Source: Tretioscincus oriximinensis
Taxonomy: Eukaryota; Chordata; Lepidosauria; Squamata; Gymnophthalmidae
NCBI GenBank assembly: GCA_022410635.1
Contig: JAJVDF010000216.1
Span: forward strand, 1,695,800 to 1,759,799
Direction of reading: 5' to 3'
Length of the DNA: 64,000 nucleotides
The position numbers were made by a program, and so were the translations under genes. The notes under the pieces were generated by a model. That model saw only the letters and a list, made by a program, of their open reading frames with translations. It made no database searches and was not told the DNA's origin. Shown piece after piece: positions 1 through 9,659 of the stretch; position 1 is the stretch's first letter; each line of letters starts with the position of its first letter.

Positions 1-46
1 GGAAGGGAAAGAGTGTGGAGGGGAGGCGAGGGGAGGAAGGGGATAC

Positions 47-268
47 CTGGGTGATGCTGGCGGTGCCTCCGCCGCTTCCCTCCTTGTTCTGTAGCTGCCG
101 GGAGGAGCAGCAGGCGCCGTCGTCAGAGACGCTGACCATGTTGGCGGAGGCGCCATGCACGGAGGCGAAGTAGGTGAGCTGCTTGGCCGGCAGGGGCAGC
201 GCGCTCAGGTTGTTGTACAAGGCCAGGCTGCTGCTACTCAGCGGGACGCTNCCGGCCTTGACGTACAT
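47..268 (-). CDS. WDR54: WDR54 coding exon 1 (5' end of gene; rest outside window)
   Basis: The minus strand reads from an ATG at 268 for exactly 74 codons to a donor (CACCCAG|gtatcc) at 47/46. The translation starts MYVKAGSVPLSS and contains LYNNLSALPLPAKQLTYF and VHGASANMVSV, which match the start of WDR54 as I know it (LCNNLSVLQLPARNLTYF, VHGPSAQ). WDR54 is a WD40-repeat beta-propeller protein; this exon holds only the N-terminal leader and first strands, and all later blades lie left of the window. The exon ends in phase 0. It is GC-rich and sits in a CpG island, head to head with C2orf81, the same arrangement as in human. One ambiguous base (251) falls in codon 6 and leaves it a glycine in any case. 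Confidence 0.9.
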
Positions 269-475
269 CGTGCTGCCGCCGCTGCCGCTTAAGGCGAGGG
301 AAGCGCCTCCGGACTGAAAAGCTCAGCGGCGGCGAGCGAGCGAGGATACGCCACAGCCCTTGGGCTCTCCCTTGAAGGAAGGAACAGTCGGTCTGCCTGT
401 TGGCAGGAGCGCTCTTCTCCCCCTCGCAGGGCCTGGCGCTTCCCCGGCGGTCATGGAGACGACGTCGCGGCGTGC

Positions 476-483
476 TGACGTCA
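476..483. promoter_or_regulatory. CRE site TGACGTCA
   Basis: A perfect palindromic CREB/ATF site inside the CpG-rich promoter, 22 bases before the X-box-like site. CRE sites near starts are common in housekeeping and testis-expressed promoters. Confidence 0.55.
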
Positions 484-505
484 TGAGGGCGGATACGGCG
501 CCGGG

Positions 506-519
506 GTTGCCACGGAAAC
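506..519. promoter_or_regulatory. RFX-type X-box
   Basis: GTTGCC-AC-GGAAAC fits the X-box consensus of two inverted half sites (RYYNYY, 1–3 bases, RRNRAC) bound by RFX factors at promoters of ciliary genes. It lies between the two divergent genes, 238 bases from the WDR54 ATG. One half site deviates slightly from the ideal GGCAAC. Confidence 0.6.
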
Positions 520-840
520 TGGGAAGCGCTGAGGATTTCTCCGGTTGCTCTGAGGCTCGCTTGACATGATGTTCCACGGGCTGGTGGACGCACAGAGGAC
601 CTCGAGGGAGCCGGCTAGCAGCGGTTCCCTCTTGGGCGGTTTCTGGCAGTCCATAGACTACCCTCCACCTGGAACCCCTTCCCTCCCCTCGGCCTGAATC
701 AGGTAGCATTCAATATATTCCCACGCTTCAGAAAGAGAACAGAGAAGCTCTGTAACTCGAGGGTTTCCTACTTCGCCAGACAGCTGACATCGGCTGCTTT
801 TTTTTCATCCAGAATATACGTTCCTCACACAGGTGAGTCG

Positions 841-1861
841 CATAGGTAGATCTGCTACCTGCCTGTCCCTGCTGTGGATCAGTGTCTTCTCAGGGTCACT
901 GGGATGCCCAAACTCTGGCCTGTCATCAGAAGAAGGGCATGATAAACCATTTTTGTATTTCTGCCATTGAAGCCCACGGGTGTGCCAAAGAGTAGATTTC
1001 AGCAAGTGTTGCCGAAACTGCAACACTTTATAGTTATAAACTCACCTGCTGAAATTGCCCCTTTTTTAGAATAGTTAAAAATGCAGAACCCCTGTTCTGA
1101 TTGTTTTCTGGTAATCCTAATCTGGAAGGACCTGTAACTCAGGGTAGAATAGGAAGTAGAGGATTCTTCTCTAACTCCGGAAGTAGAGGGTTCTTCTCCA
1201 AACCCCAATTTCTTCCAATTTATGTATGGGATGGAGCTTTGCTCCTCTAATGACTATAGAAGACTTTTTACTAGCTGCAGCTTCTAATGCTTACTGCACA
1301 AAGCTGGGGGAAATCACTTTTTCACATCCATTAAAGATCCTAAACTCTATACCAGATTCTGTGTGGGAATTCTAGCATAGAGCAATCGTTGGAGTCAACT
1401 AGGAGTTGGTACACAACAACAAAAACATTTTGATCACCTTCTTCCCTCAGCTGGCACCCTGCCTCACTTCAAGCAGAACTGCTAAATGGATACATCTCCC
1501 GGAGCCTGCCTTATCAGGTGGCTGCTAAAAATTTTTTCAAATGTGATTCTAGCTGTCACCCCACACCTATTCGTGAATCCATACTGGGGCCAGCAATGGT
1601 TGTCCTTGGAAGAGCAGCCAACAGCTGCTCTTATGACAAGATGGGAGGCTCAGGGGCCAAATGGTAGTTATAGCATTTGTCCACTGCACCACCTAATTAG
1701 TTCCCAAACCCCTGTGTGAATGGTGCTTCAAATGCCTCAAATGCTTCTTTAAGCCTTTTGCAAGTTCAACCATTAGTGTTTTTCAGCCTTTGGATAGCTC
1801 TTTGTGGGTTGGGAGCAAAAGAAAATGCCATTGTCTTCTCCTCCTTTTGTTTTCAATACAG
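841..1861. other. C2orf81 first intron with two decayed palindromic repeats
   Basis: AT-rich, no coding signal. 1021–1130 and 1221–1377 resemble palindromic family B (arms like TCTATAGAAGACTTTTTACTAG and CCATTAAAGATCCTAAACTC, ending near TGGTAATCC or CAGATTCTG). The intron ends at an acceptor tttcaatacag|AAAATGG at 1861. Confidence 0.45.
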
Positions 1862-1864
1862 AAA

Positions 1865-2110
<246 letters not shown>

Positions 2111-2289
2111 TGAATGTCCTTATACCTTAAAAATAACATATTCCCAGTGCTGTTTATATGTTGCTTGAATAGTGTCCAGCCACTGGCTCCTCTTGAAAGG
2201 ATCTAGATGCTTGATTCTGGATCTGGGAAGAACCTAGTATCAAGTGTGATTAGTTTGAAAAATATTTTGAACAGAGTCTGTTCAATGCA

Positions 2290-2430
2290 AAGAACAAATA
2301 ATCTTTGCGCAGAAGAGTTGGAAAGTATTTTTTCAACCTGAGGGTCATGGGTCTATGGAATTTATTTCAAGAAGATTGTGGTAACTAGCATCCTGGATAG
2401 TTCTGAGACAGGATTATACAAATTCATGGA
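2290..2430 (+). repeat. CR1-type LINE 3' fragment, left part (split by an L2)
   Basis: Contains the recurrent CR1 3' block (TCTATGGAATTTATTTC, CCTGGATAGTT, ACAAATTCATGGA). The continuation of the same block is found at 3711–3906, so the L2 between them inserted later. Confidence 0.65.
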
Positions 2431-3710
2431 CCCCCCTTTCAGTCTGGTTTCTGCCCACTCCATTCAACAGAAACCTCTTACCAAAATAATGGATGGTCTT
2501 TCTTTAGCCAAACCCAAATGTCTTTACTCAATCCTCATTCTTTTGGATTTGCCTTCTGCTTTTAACACAGTTCCTTGTAATCCTCTTTTTGAGACACTTT
2601 GTCACATGGGCTTTCAAAGTTCCGTTCTTAGTTTTCTCTTATCTATCTGATAAATCCTTCAAGGTGTCTATCACTTTTCCTCTTTTTCCCTCACCATTGG
2701 TGTTCTATAAGGTGGGACATCTTAATATTTTGGCAACCTGTGTGGCTTACACACAGATTTGTTTTCAACCCCCAGCATATCCTCTTCAGTTGAAACTCTT
2801 ATCTCTAACTGCCTCACTGCTATCTCAGGCTGGATAATCAGCCATAGGCTTAAACTTAATATATCCAACCCCTGGCTATTGATCTTCCCTCCCCGTCTCT
2901 CTTTGTTTCTCTGTCTTTTGTACTTGTTAATAATGTTAATGATATTTGTGTTGTGAATGAAGCTTGCAACACAAATCTCTTTTGATCCACACATTGCCTT
3001 TCGTTGCCAAAACCTGTCATTTCCTTTTATGTAATATTTCTACAATCATACACTTCTTGACCTCTGATATAGCTAAGACCTTCATTCATACCTCTATCAT
3101 TTGATTACAGTCATTATCTTTTAGCAGGGCTTCCAGCTATCATATTTGACTTCTTGTGTCTATCCAAAATTATTTTCCTGTGACAACATTATGAGCACAT
3201 CACTCCACTACTCAAACTCCTTCACTGACTCCCTATCTCTTACTGCATTCAGTTTAAAATTTTAGTTTGGTCTCTATGATCTTTGAACCTCTGTATCTTT
3301 TTTCTCTTGTTTCTTACTATCAGCCATCCCGCATTCTCTGTTCTGCTCAGTTCTCTCTCTGTCCGGTTCAACTGGGAGTCTGTTCATCCTGGTCTCATCT
3401 CTGCTTGTTTTCTCTTCTTGCTCTTTATCCATGGAACATACCGTACTTCCTGCCCATCTTCGGTCCTCTCCCACTTTGGTATCCTACAAATCTCAATTTA
3501 AAACATTTATCTTCACTAGGTCTTTTCACAGTTCTCAGTCATTTAATTTCCCCCTGTANTAAATAGTATTCCCATTTCACTTTATGTTAATATTTTTGTT
3601 GCTTTTTTTTTAATATTGTACTTTACATTGTGTTACCTTATATTTCATATGCTTTTAACAGTGTTAAGTACACTGTTAGTGCCATATAAATGAACATAAT
3701 AATAATAATG
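2431..3710 (+). mobile_element. L2-type LINE, 3' part with broken reverse transcriptase
   Basis: Plus-strand frames give pieces of an L2 reverse transcriptase: FQSGF-like start, LTKIMDGLSLAKPKCLYS, ILLDLPSAFNTV, FLLSYLSDKSFKVSI, then SSSVETLISNCLTAISGWI and HRLKLNIS. The frames are interrupted by shifts and stops, so the copy is dead. The 3' end (GTGCCATATAAATGAAC followed by (AAT)n, 3680–3710) is the usual L2 tail. Confidence 0.8.
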
Positions 3711-3906
3711 TAGGCTAAGTGTATTAATGGTTACTAAAATGAATGTTTGCCTCCAGGATGGAGCAACTGAAAGGATTCCTGAAATGCCANGTGCACAAAG
3801 ATGATAAAACGTGAAGGTTTTGCCTTCTTATGTTTAAGATACCCATGTGTAGCTGGTGGGCTCCTGAGTGAGACAGAAAACTGGACTAGATGGGCTATGA
3901 TTCCTC
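3711..3906 (+). repeat. CR1-type LINE 3' fragment, right part
   Basis: Continues the fragment of 2290–2430: CCAGGATGGAGCAACTG, GACTAGATGGGCT. It ends where a SINE tail begins at about 3907. Confidence 0.65.
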
Positions 3907-3992
3907 TTAGAAGAGTTGGTTTTTATACCCTGCTTTTTTTCAACCGAAGGGAATAAAAGTGGCTTATAAAACCTTCTGATATTTTCTTTACA
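3907..3992 (-). repeat. SINE 3' fragment (minus)
   Basis: AGAAGAGTTGGTTTTTATACC followed by a GAAGGGA...AGTGGCTTATAA block matches the 3' part of the tRNA-derived SINE that is more complete at 30441–30747 and 48162–48402. Confidence 0.55.
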
Positions 3993-3997
3993 ACTGA

Positions 3998-4189
3998 CAC
4001 TTTGGCCTTGTCCCCACTGAGCCTTATTCTGAGTTATATCTCGGTTCAGAGCTTGGTCATCCACATGCCAGTGTAGGCTACAGCAGGCCCCATTCGGAGC
4101 CTGCCATAGCCTACACTAGCATGTAGATGGCAGACTCCTATTCTGAGGTATAGCCCAGAATAAGGCTCTGTGGGAACAGGGCCCAAGTG
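3998..4189. repeat. Palindromic repeat family A, most complete copy
   Basis: Two inverted arms of about 90 bases meet with a spacer of roughly a dozen bases (near 4088–4099). Read inward from each end both arms give CACTTnGGCC, GAGCCTTATTCTG, CCTCnG, CCACATGC or CTACATGC, AGTGTAGGCTA and GCAGGC; about four fifths of positions agree. There is no coding potential. The shape is that of a hairpin MITE. Related copies occur at 9281–9423, 11655–11745, 40385–40470, 53125–53238 and 56070–56215. Confidence 0.7.
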
Positions 4190-4370
4190 ACATAGCTCGT
4201 TGGGTAGTGTAGAATTGAACTGCGAGACTTCCAGAATAAAAAATCTGACAAGCTAACTACAACACCAGATTGGCTATGTAGACAATGGCAGGCTCTATTT
4301 GGTTCATCCACATGTCCCATATGCAAAATGGCCCTCTGATGTTCTTAAGGAGCAGGGGAGGGTGCTACTC

Positions 4371-4692
4371 ATATGATCATAGAATAAAGAAGAGTTGGAA
4401 AGGACCTCCAGGGTCATCGGGTCTAACCCCCTGCTCAATGCAGTATTCATTAAACCATCCCAGATAGATAGCTGTCCAGCTTCTTTTTTAATACTTCCAG
4501 CAAAGAAAAACTTGCCACCTCCTGTAGCAACCTGTTCCACTGGATTATCACCCTTATTGTCAGAATTTTTTTCTAAATTTTAATCTAAATCTACTTCCCT
4601 GCAATTTCATCCCATTGTTTCTAGTCCTTCCACGAGCCAGTGAGAATAAAATTGATCACTCTGTTCTGTGACATTACCTTCCTGATCTCCAT
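4371..4692 (-). repeat. CR1-type LINE 3' end (minus)
   Basis: Starts with the inverted CR1 tail (ATCATAGAATAAAGAAGAGT, GGAAAGGACCTCCAGGGTCAT) and continues into CTTGCCACCTCCTGTAGCAA and TTTCATCCCATTGTTTCTAG, the minus-strand view of the CR1 3' region. Confidence 0.75.
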
Positions 4693-4765
4693 CNTCCTGC
4701 TGTGTGTCCTGCAAGAGTCACCTGCAGCTGATATGCCATTTTGTTTTTCCTTGTCTCCTACCTAG

Positions 4766-4975
<210 letters not shown>

Positions 4976-5227
4976 TAAAGGCCACAGGGCAGAATGTTAC
5001 AAGGCTACGTGTAAAATGTTGTGGAGAGAATATGTGGCGATGGCCATCAGGAAACAGGCGGAGGGCACATGTGTAGTTTGGCCACAGAGAGAAACAGGAA
5101 GTCTGTTAGGTGAAGCTTGGGGTCATGGTGGATTGAGCATTGCATTATAAGGGAGTCTTGGAAAGAGGTCAGAAAGAAGACAGGTGGCTTTATGCCATGG
5201 GATGAATAGAATTGTACCGCATGCCTA

Positions 5228-6290
5228 TGTTTTTACATTTCTATATTTATTTGGATTTTGATCCCATACTATGTCTGAACATCTCAGGGCATATCACAAT
5301 CATAAAGAATACAATATCCATAAAACAAAGTTCAATCAGTAAAAATAACATCAACATTGAGAGTGGGAAAGAAACTATTTCCTCAACCTAAGGCCAGGGC
5401 AAAGAGGTACATCTTCAAATATTTTCTTTGACTTGCAATGAAGCAGCCTAATATTTCTCAAGGGAGGGAACATTCCACACTCTTAAGGGCCACCACTGAA
5501 AAGTCCTGATCCCAGGTTCTCACTCCGATTACCACTGAGAGTGGAACAATAACCAGGATGATTCCCCAACAGATCTTAGTGTGCAGGCACGTTGATGTGG
5601 GAGAAGTTTATTTAAATATTTGAGATCTAATTCATGTAGGACCTTATAAGTAAGCACTAGCATCTTGAATTGGGCTTGGTAGCAAATTGGCAACCAATGC
5701 AGTGCTTTTAAAACTCAAGCGATATATATATATATCCCAACAGTCATTCTGGACTGCAGTCTGGTTGCTGCATCCTGCACCAGCTGCAGCTTCTGAACTG
5801 TATTCAAGTGTAGCCCCATGTAGAGTATGTTATAAAAGTCCTGAGCACAAAACAATTACTATGGAAAGATGCAAGACAGAAAGAATGCAAGACAGAAGAC
5901 ATTTGAGTGTAGAACCTTCAGCTTGGTCCCGGTTCCGTTGTCTGAGAAACACAAAATTCTTCTTAGCTATATCGGTATTCTACATCTGGACCAGAGGATA
6001 TGAGATGGCTGCATACATTGCCTCTTTAACCCAATCCTCCAGGAAGCTGCAAATTCAACAATAGCAACTTTCCTATTGTAACTGACAGAGAGCATCTCGG
6101 AGGTGGTGGCACAGATTTCTTATGTCTGTTTCCTGGGCAGATTCCAAAAAGTAATTTTAGGGGAATTTTAGTCAACATCCTTAGAGCTCACTTGGTGGAG
6201 GTGCTGCAATACTAGGTTCTCAAGAGAAGAACATGGGAGCGTGCCCTTGTGAACAGGTTCCAGCCCTCAGGAAAGAAGTTTAGTTACATT
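5228..6290 (-). repeat. L2/CR1-group LINE 3' region (minus)
   Basis: On the minus strand the segment ends in a LINE tail (CCCTGAGATGTTCAGACATA, TATTTGGATTTTG view at 5245–5290). It includes the recurring blocks TTGAATTGGGCTTGGTAGC and TGCACCAGCTGCAGCTTCTG, also present in the reverse-transcriptase copy at 9660–10835. A short (AT)n run lies at 5722–5737. No intact frame remains. Bases 6295–6370, just beyond, resemble half of a family B palindrome. Confidence 0.6.
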
Positions 6291-6486
6291 AGNAGATAAA
6301 ATTCAAGATAAAAGTTTGGATCGTTAATGACTCTAGAAGAGTGGAATTTTCACCATGTGAAATATATCCCATAGATTTCTGAACCTCTGCTTTCACCTAA
6401 GATGTTCACAGCTGTGATCTGGACATGTTCTTTTTCAACTCAGGTGAATTACATATTTCATCCCTCCTGGCTGTACTGATCGAAAT

Positions 6487-6640
6487 TAGGGTTTGCAAAT
6501 AAAACCCAGAATGGAAGTTTACATTTTTAATAGGTATCAAAAAGTGACCCTCCCACCATAGTGCGCCTGGTGAAAATCCCTCTCTTCTATATCCATTACA
6601 GGTGTAAACTTCTGTACCTGACTCTAATCTAGGGTCTTGT
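6487..6640. repeat. Palindromic repeat family B copy
   Basis: Left arm TAGGGTTTGCAAATAAAACC, GGAAGTTTACATTTTTAATA; right arm ATTACAGGTGTAAACTTCTG ending near CTCTAATCTAG. The arms are inverted relative to each other, as in the other B copies. Confidence 0.6.
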
Positions 6641-6729
6641 AATTTCCAAACTGGATTATTTTTGTGTGCTCTAAATTGGACTTCTCCTCAGAATGGTTTG
6701 GAAACTGAAAATGATGCATCTAGATTGCT

Positions 6730-7310
6730 CACAGGTGTGTCCTCCTGAACTCGCATCACCCTAGTCTTCAGAGACTTACCCTGGCTGCCAGTTTGCTATC
6801 AAGCCCAATTCAAAGAACCATCTCTGATTTTTAAAGATCTTGAAAGATTTTGAAAGACCTTCACCTAAAATCTCCTGGCAGTTATTAGAGACCCGGGCTA
6901 TTGTGTCCAGAAAGAGGGTCTTTTCCAGGGGTGGGCAATTAATTTTTCCCAAGGGGCCGCATGATAAATTGGGGTGGTTTTAGAGGGCCGGATTAATATA
7001 GTTAACTCAGTTCTACCCAATACTGTATATAACTCTGAGCTAAGAGGGGCGGGCCGGTCAGAGACAGTAGGAGGGCCGCATGTGGCCCTCGGGCCGCCCC
7101 TTGCCCAGGTCTGGTCTTTTCCATAATAGCCACTAGGCCATAGAACAATCTTTCTTTGGATGTACACTGAGATCATTTACTAGTGAGCTTTCAGTAATTT
7201 GTAAAGTGTTGATCCAGTTTTTTATGTAATTCTGTCTTGCAAGATGGCATATCTGTACTTTTACTGTATTTTAATTGTTTGTGATTTATCTTGTTACAAA
7301 TTGCCCCAAG
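6730..7310 (+). repeat. LINE 3' end split by a hAT element
   Basis: GACTTACCCTGGCTGCCAG and GCCCAATTCAAAG upstream, and CACTAGGCCATAGAACAATC with TTTTAATTGTTTGTG downstream, look like the plus-strand 3' end of an L2/CR1-group LINE. The hAT at 6926–7113 interrupts it. Confidence 0.5.
6926..7113. mobile_element. Non-autonomous hAT element, 188 bp, with 8-bp target duplication
   Basis: Begins CAGGGGTGGGCAATTAATTT and ends TTGCCCAGGTCTG, imperfect inverted ends. The flanking GTCTTTTC at 6918–6925 and 7114–7121 is a perfect 8-bp target-site duplication, the hallmark of hAT transposons. A close relative with a different duplication is at 46492–46698. Confidence 0.85.
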
Positions 7311-7849
7311 ATTGAGAAAAGACCTCTTAATCTTTTCAGCAAGAAGTTACAAGCAAAACAGAACCAATCAACTCAACGATTGAGAGGCTGTGGGGAAGGT
7401 GGTGTGGTGCATGGTTTCAACAATTTCCTGTAAACTATTTGACTTTTTTTTAAAGTAGGATATATATATTTAAATAATTAGTAAATAAGTTATTTTGATT
7501 ATTTAATTGAAAGGACAAATGTATGTATATTACATATTTTTTTTATCCTGACATGAAATAATTGGTGAAAAGTCCAGAGAGGCCTCTGACAGAGAAGTCC
7601 ATTTCCAAATGGAAAGTTTTTGGATTAATTTAGAAATGTTTCCTGTCATAGAATATAAAGGCCTACAGCAATATTTCTCCTCTAATTTCCAGAGGAAAAG
7701 TTCACTAAAACATATTTTGGCTGGGATGTTGTTTCTTGCTTCTGTAAAATCCTCTTGGAGAGCCTCCCATTTTCCAGGTAGTGGCTCTGCAAGATTCCTC
7801 CAGGCCTGGCAGCTCCTAATGTGGCTTCTCCATGTGTTTTCCCCACCAG
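7311..7849. other. C2orf81 intron, no recognisable element
   Basis: AT-rich intronic sequence with a short (TA)n patch near 7460. It ends in the acceptor ttttccccaccag at 7849. Nothing else is supported. Confidence 0.4.
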
Positions 7850-8899
7850 TTCTGTCTTGACAGCCTGCCAGAGGAAGCTCCCTCTATTGAGGAGTGGCCT
7901 ATAATTGTAGATACAGTTTCTCCAGTACCTCTGAAGTGGAAACGTGAGCCACCTCAAACATCTTTACAAGAAGTCCGGCCCACCAAGTCCAAGAGCAGCA
8001 AGGTATTGTTCAAGATCAAATCCAAAAGCATTTCTTTGGTTACAACCCCCAAGCCAACCTCTAGGTCCCTGCTAACTTACTATGGACCACCACCCTTCTC
8101 CGAAAACATAAGTAGCCCTGTGGAAAGCCCTGTGGAAAGCCCTGTGGAAAGCCCTGTGGAAGAAGCATTCACGCAGCAGTTCTCCCCACTCCCCATGGAG
8201 GAGGAATCACAAAGTGTCCTTCAGAGCCACCCGCCACTGCTGCCGCCCTCCTGTAGCAACCTTCTGCGGATACAACAGGGCCGCCCCCCTCACACCAAGG
8301 ACGTCTTTTATGATGAGGCTGGCAATATCACTGCAGTGCCTCGATTGGACCCAGCTCGCCTGCCCAAGCGGTGGATCAAGCCATTTGTGGAAGTAGTGGA
8401 TCCCGCTGTGGAATCGCGGCGACAAGAGGCTCTGAAAACTGTTTCCGGACGATGCAGGCAGCGCCCACATGCCAAGATCCCCAGAGGCCAGGTGGATGCT
8501 TTGGAACAAAGTAGTATGCAGCCTACTGGAATGGGAATGTGGGATGGAATAGCAAAACCTGCTCGGAAATCCCTTGCAGAACAGGCTGCCTGCTGGGTGC
8601 TTCCACCTGGAAGACTCCTGGAACCCACCAGCTTTACATTTGTCAAGCCCACCCTATTAGTGGAGACGATAGAGCTGGCCCCAGGGGTGACCATCCAGAC
8701 TGGGGATAACACCAACCAGCATCTCCATCCTGCCATTCCGCTGCAAGCAGCCAGGGAAGAACACAGGAATCTTCGGTTTATGGGCCCTGGAGGCTCATTG
8801 CCCATAGCTGTTGTGGAACAGCTGGATCAGCACCCAAAAGTGTGCCCACTATTTCCTGGAACTGCTGGAGTGGGCTGTGAATACAAATCAGCAAAATAG
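7850..8899 (+). CDS. C2orf81: C2orf81 homologue, last coding exon
   Basis: Acceptor ccccaccag at 7849; 349 codons to TAG at 8897–8899. The translation starts FCLDSLPEEAPSIEEWP and ends GVGCEYKSAK. It is proline- and serine-rich, low in regular structure, with short recognisable blocks such as KPTSRSLLTYYGPPP, GRPPHTKDVFYDEAGN and PARLPKRWIKPFVEVVD. This is the usual large terminal exon of the family. Four tandem SPVE units sit at 8114–8161. No catalytic motif is visible; a structural or scaffold role is only a guess. Polyadenylation signals follow at 8928–8933 (only 29 bases after the stop) and 9169–9174. Confidence 0.92.
   Translation, partial: FCLDSLPEEAPSIEEWPIIVDTVSPVPLKWKREPPQTSLQEVRPTKSKSSKVLFKIKSKSISLVTTPKPTSRSLLTYYGPPPFSENISSPVESPVESPVESPVEEAFTQQFSPLPMEEESQSVLQSHPPLLPPSCSNLLRIQQGRPPHTKDVFYDEAGNITAVPRLDPARLPKRWIKPFVEVVDPAVESRRQEALKTVSGRCRQRPHAKIPRGQVDALEQSSMQPTGMGMWDGIAKPARKSLAEQAACWVLPPGRLLEPTSFTFVKPTLLVETIELAPGVTIQTGDNTNQHLHPAIPLQAAREEHRNLRFMGPGGSLPIAVVEQLDQHPKVCPLFPGTAGVGCEYKSAK
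8114..8161 (+). repeat. In-frame 12-bp minisatellite (4 x AGCCCTGTGGAA)
   Basis: Four identical 12-base units code for four SPVE tetrapeptides within C2orf81. Identity of all units suggests recent slippage and likely length polymorphism. Confidence 0.9.
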
Positions 8900-9168
8900 G
8901 AAGACTACCAGTCCTTCCAGGTGGTACAATAAAAAAAGCCCTTGGCATCATCCTCTTACTTTATTCAGCAGGAAGAGTTCCTTCCAAACAAGACAGAACT
9001 TTCATAACTCTGCTCAACGTATTCATGGCAATCATAGCTCAGATAATACAGCCAAGAGAATATCCAAATATTTAAATGTTTTACATTCACCTTGGGATTG
9101 AGATTTTAGGCTCAATTGAATTGTTTAGTAGTGTTGTTATATTGTTTTGTAAGGTTATTGGGAAATTT

Positions 9169-9174
9169 AATAAA
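9169..9174 (+). terminator. Polyadenylation signal of C2orf81
   Basis: AATAAA 270 bases after the stop, followed by a T-rich then A-rich stretch. An earlier AATAAA at 8928 is an alternative. Confidence 0.5.
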
Positions 9175-9280
9175 TATGTTATTTTTTAAAAAAAACTAAG
9201 TTTGGGTGAGAAAAGCAATTGATTATTTTATGTTTTTAAAAAGTAATAGCCCTTTCTGCATTAGATTTTANTTTGGCATA

Positions 9281-9423
9281 TATATCTTGGAAAAGGGCCT
9301 GCCATATCCAAGTACCAAATCAGGTTATGCAGCCCTATTTGGAGTTAGGGCTTAACATAACCTACACAAGCATGCAGATGGCAGGCCTCTATTCCAAGAT
9401 ATAAGCAAACACAAAGCGTAGTG
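9281..9423. repeat. Palindromic repeat family A copy
   Basis: Left arm TATATCTTGGAAAAGGGCCT and right arm GGCCTCTATTCCAAGATATA are inverted copies; GGTTATG and CATAACCTACAC mark the inner part. The right end GTAGTG (9418–9423) matches the CACT start seen in the other copies. A weaker piece lies at 9505–9585. Confidence 0.6.
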
Positions 9424-9659
9424 AAAAAAGACCCCCAAATGGTATTCAAATCAGTTTAACTTCTTCAGAGTTAGCATTTGGTCACTTTTCATGTTCACTT
9501 GCACTCTTTCTATACTTGGCCTTATTCTATTCCAAGAAGAGGTCTAAGGGGTCTCCTATCCACATGCTGTTCTGGGATAGAGTATGCCCCTTTGGAGATC
9601 TTGAGGAAGACCAAGCTGCAACATCACAGGTAAGCAACTGAAAATGCTACAGTACTGCT

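Larger units (their letters stand above)
269..840. promoter_or_regulatory. Bidirectional CpG-rich promoter of WDR54 (-) and C2orf81 (+)
   Basis: The 1–600 stretch is CpG-rich, unlike the AT-rich DNA beyond about 1 kb. It separates the WDR54 start (268, minus) from the first coding exon of C2orf81 (1865, plus). It holds a perfect cAMP-response element TGACGTCA at 476–483 and a near-consensus RFX X-box GTTGCCACGGAAAC at 506–519. A strong plus-strand donor (CACACAG|gtgagt) at 832/833 probably ends the non-coding first exon of C2orf81. Transcription starts cannot be placed from sequence alone. Inference: both genes are driven from this island. Confidence 0.7.

Noticed and set aside
234..709. Two minus-strand frames upstream of WDR54 (119 and 128 codons)
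   Set aside because: They are in other frames than the WDR54 start and lie in promoter DNA; composition explains them.
3998..4189. Reading palindromic family A as a CRISPR-like or regulatory array
   Set aside because: There are no regular spacers, and the organism is a vertebrate; dispersed inverted repeats fit a MITE better.
8308..8805. 165-codon minus-strand frame opposite C2orf81
   Set aside because: A shadow of the well-supported plus-strand coding exon.
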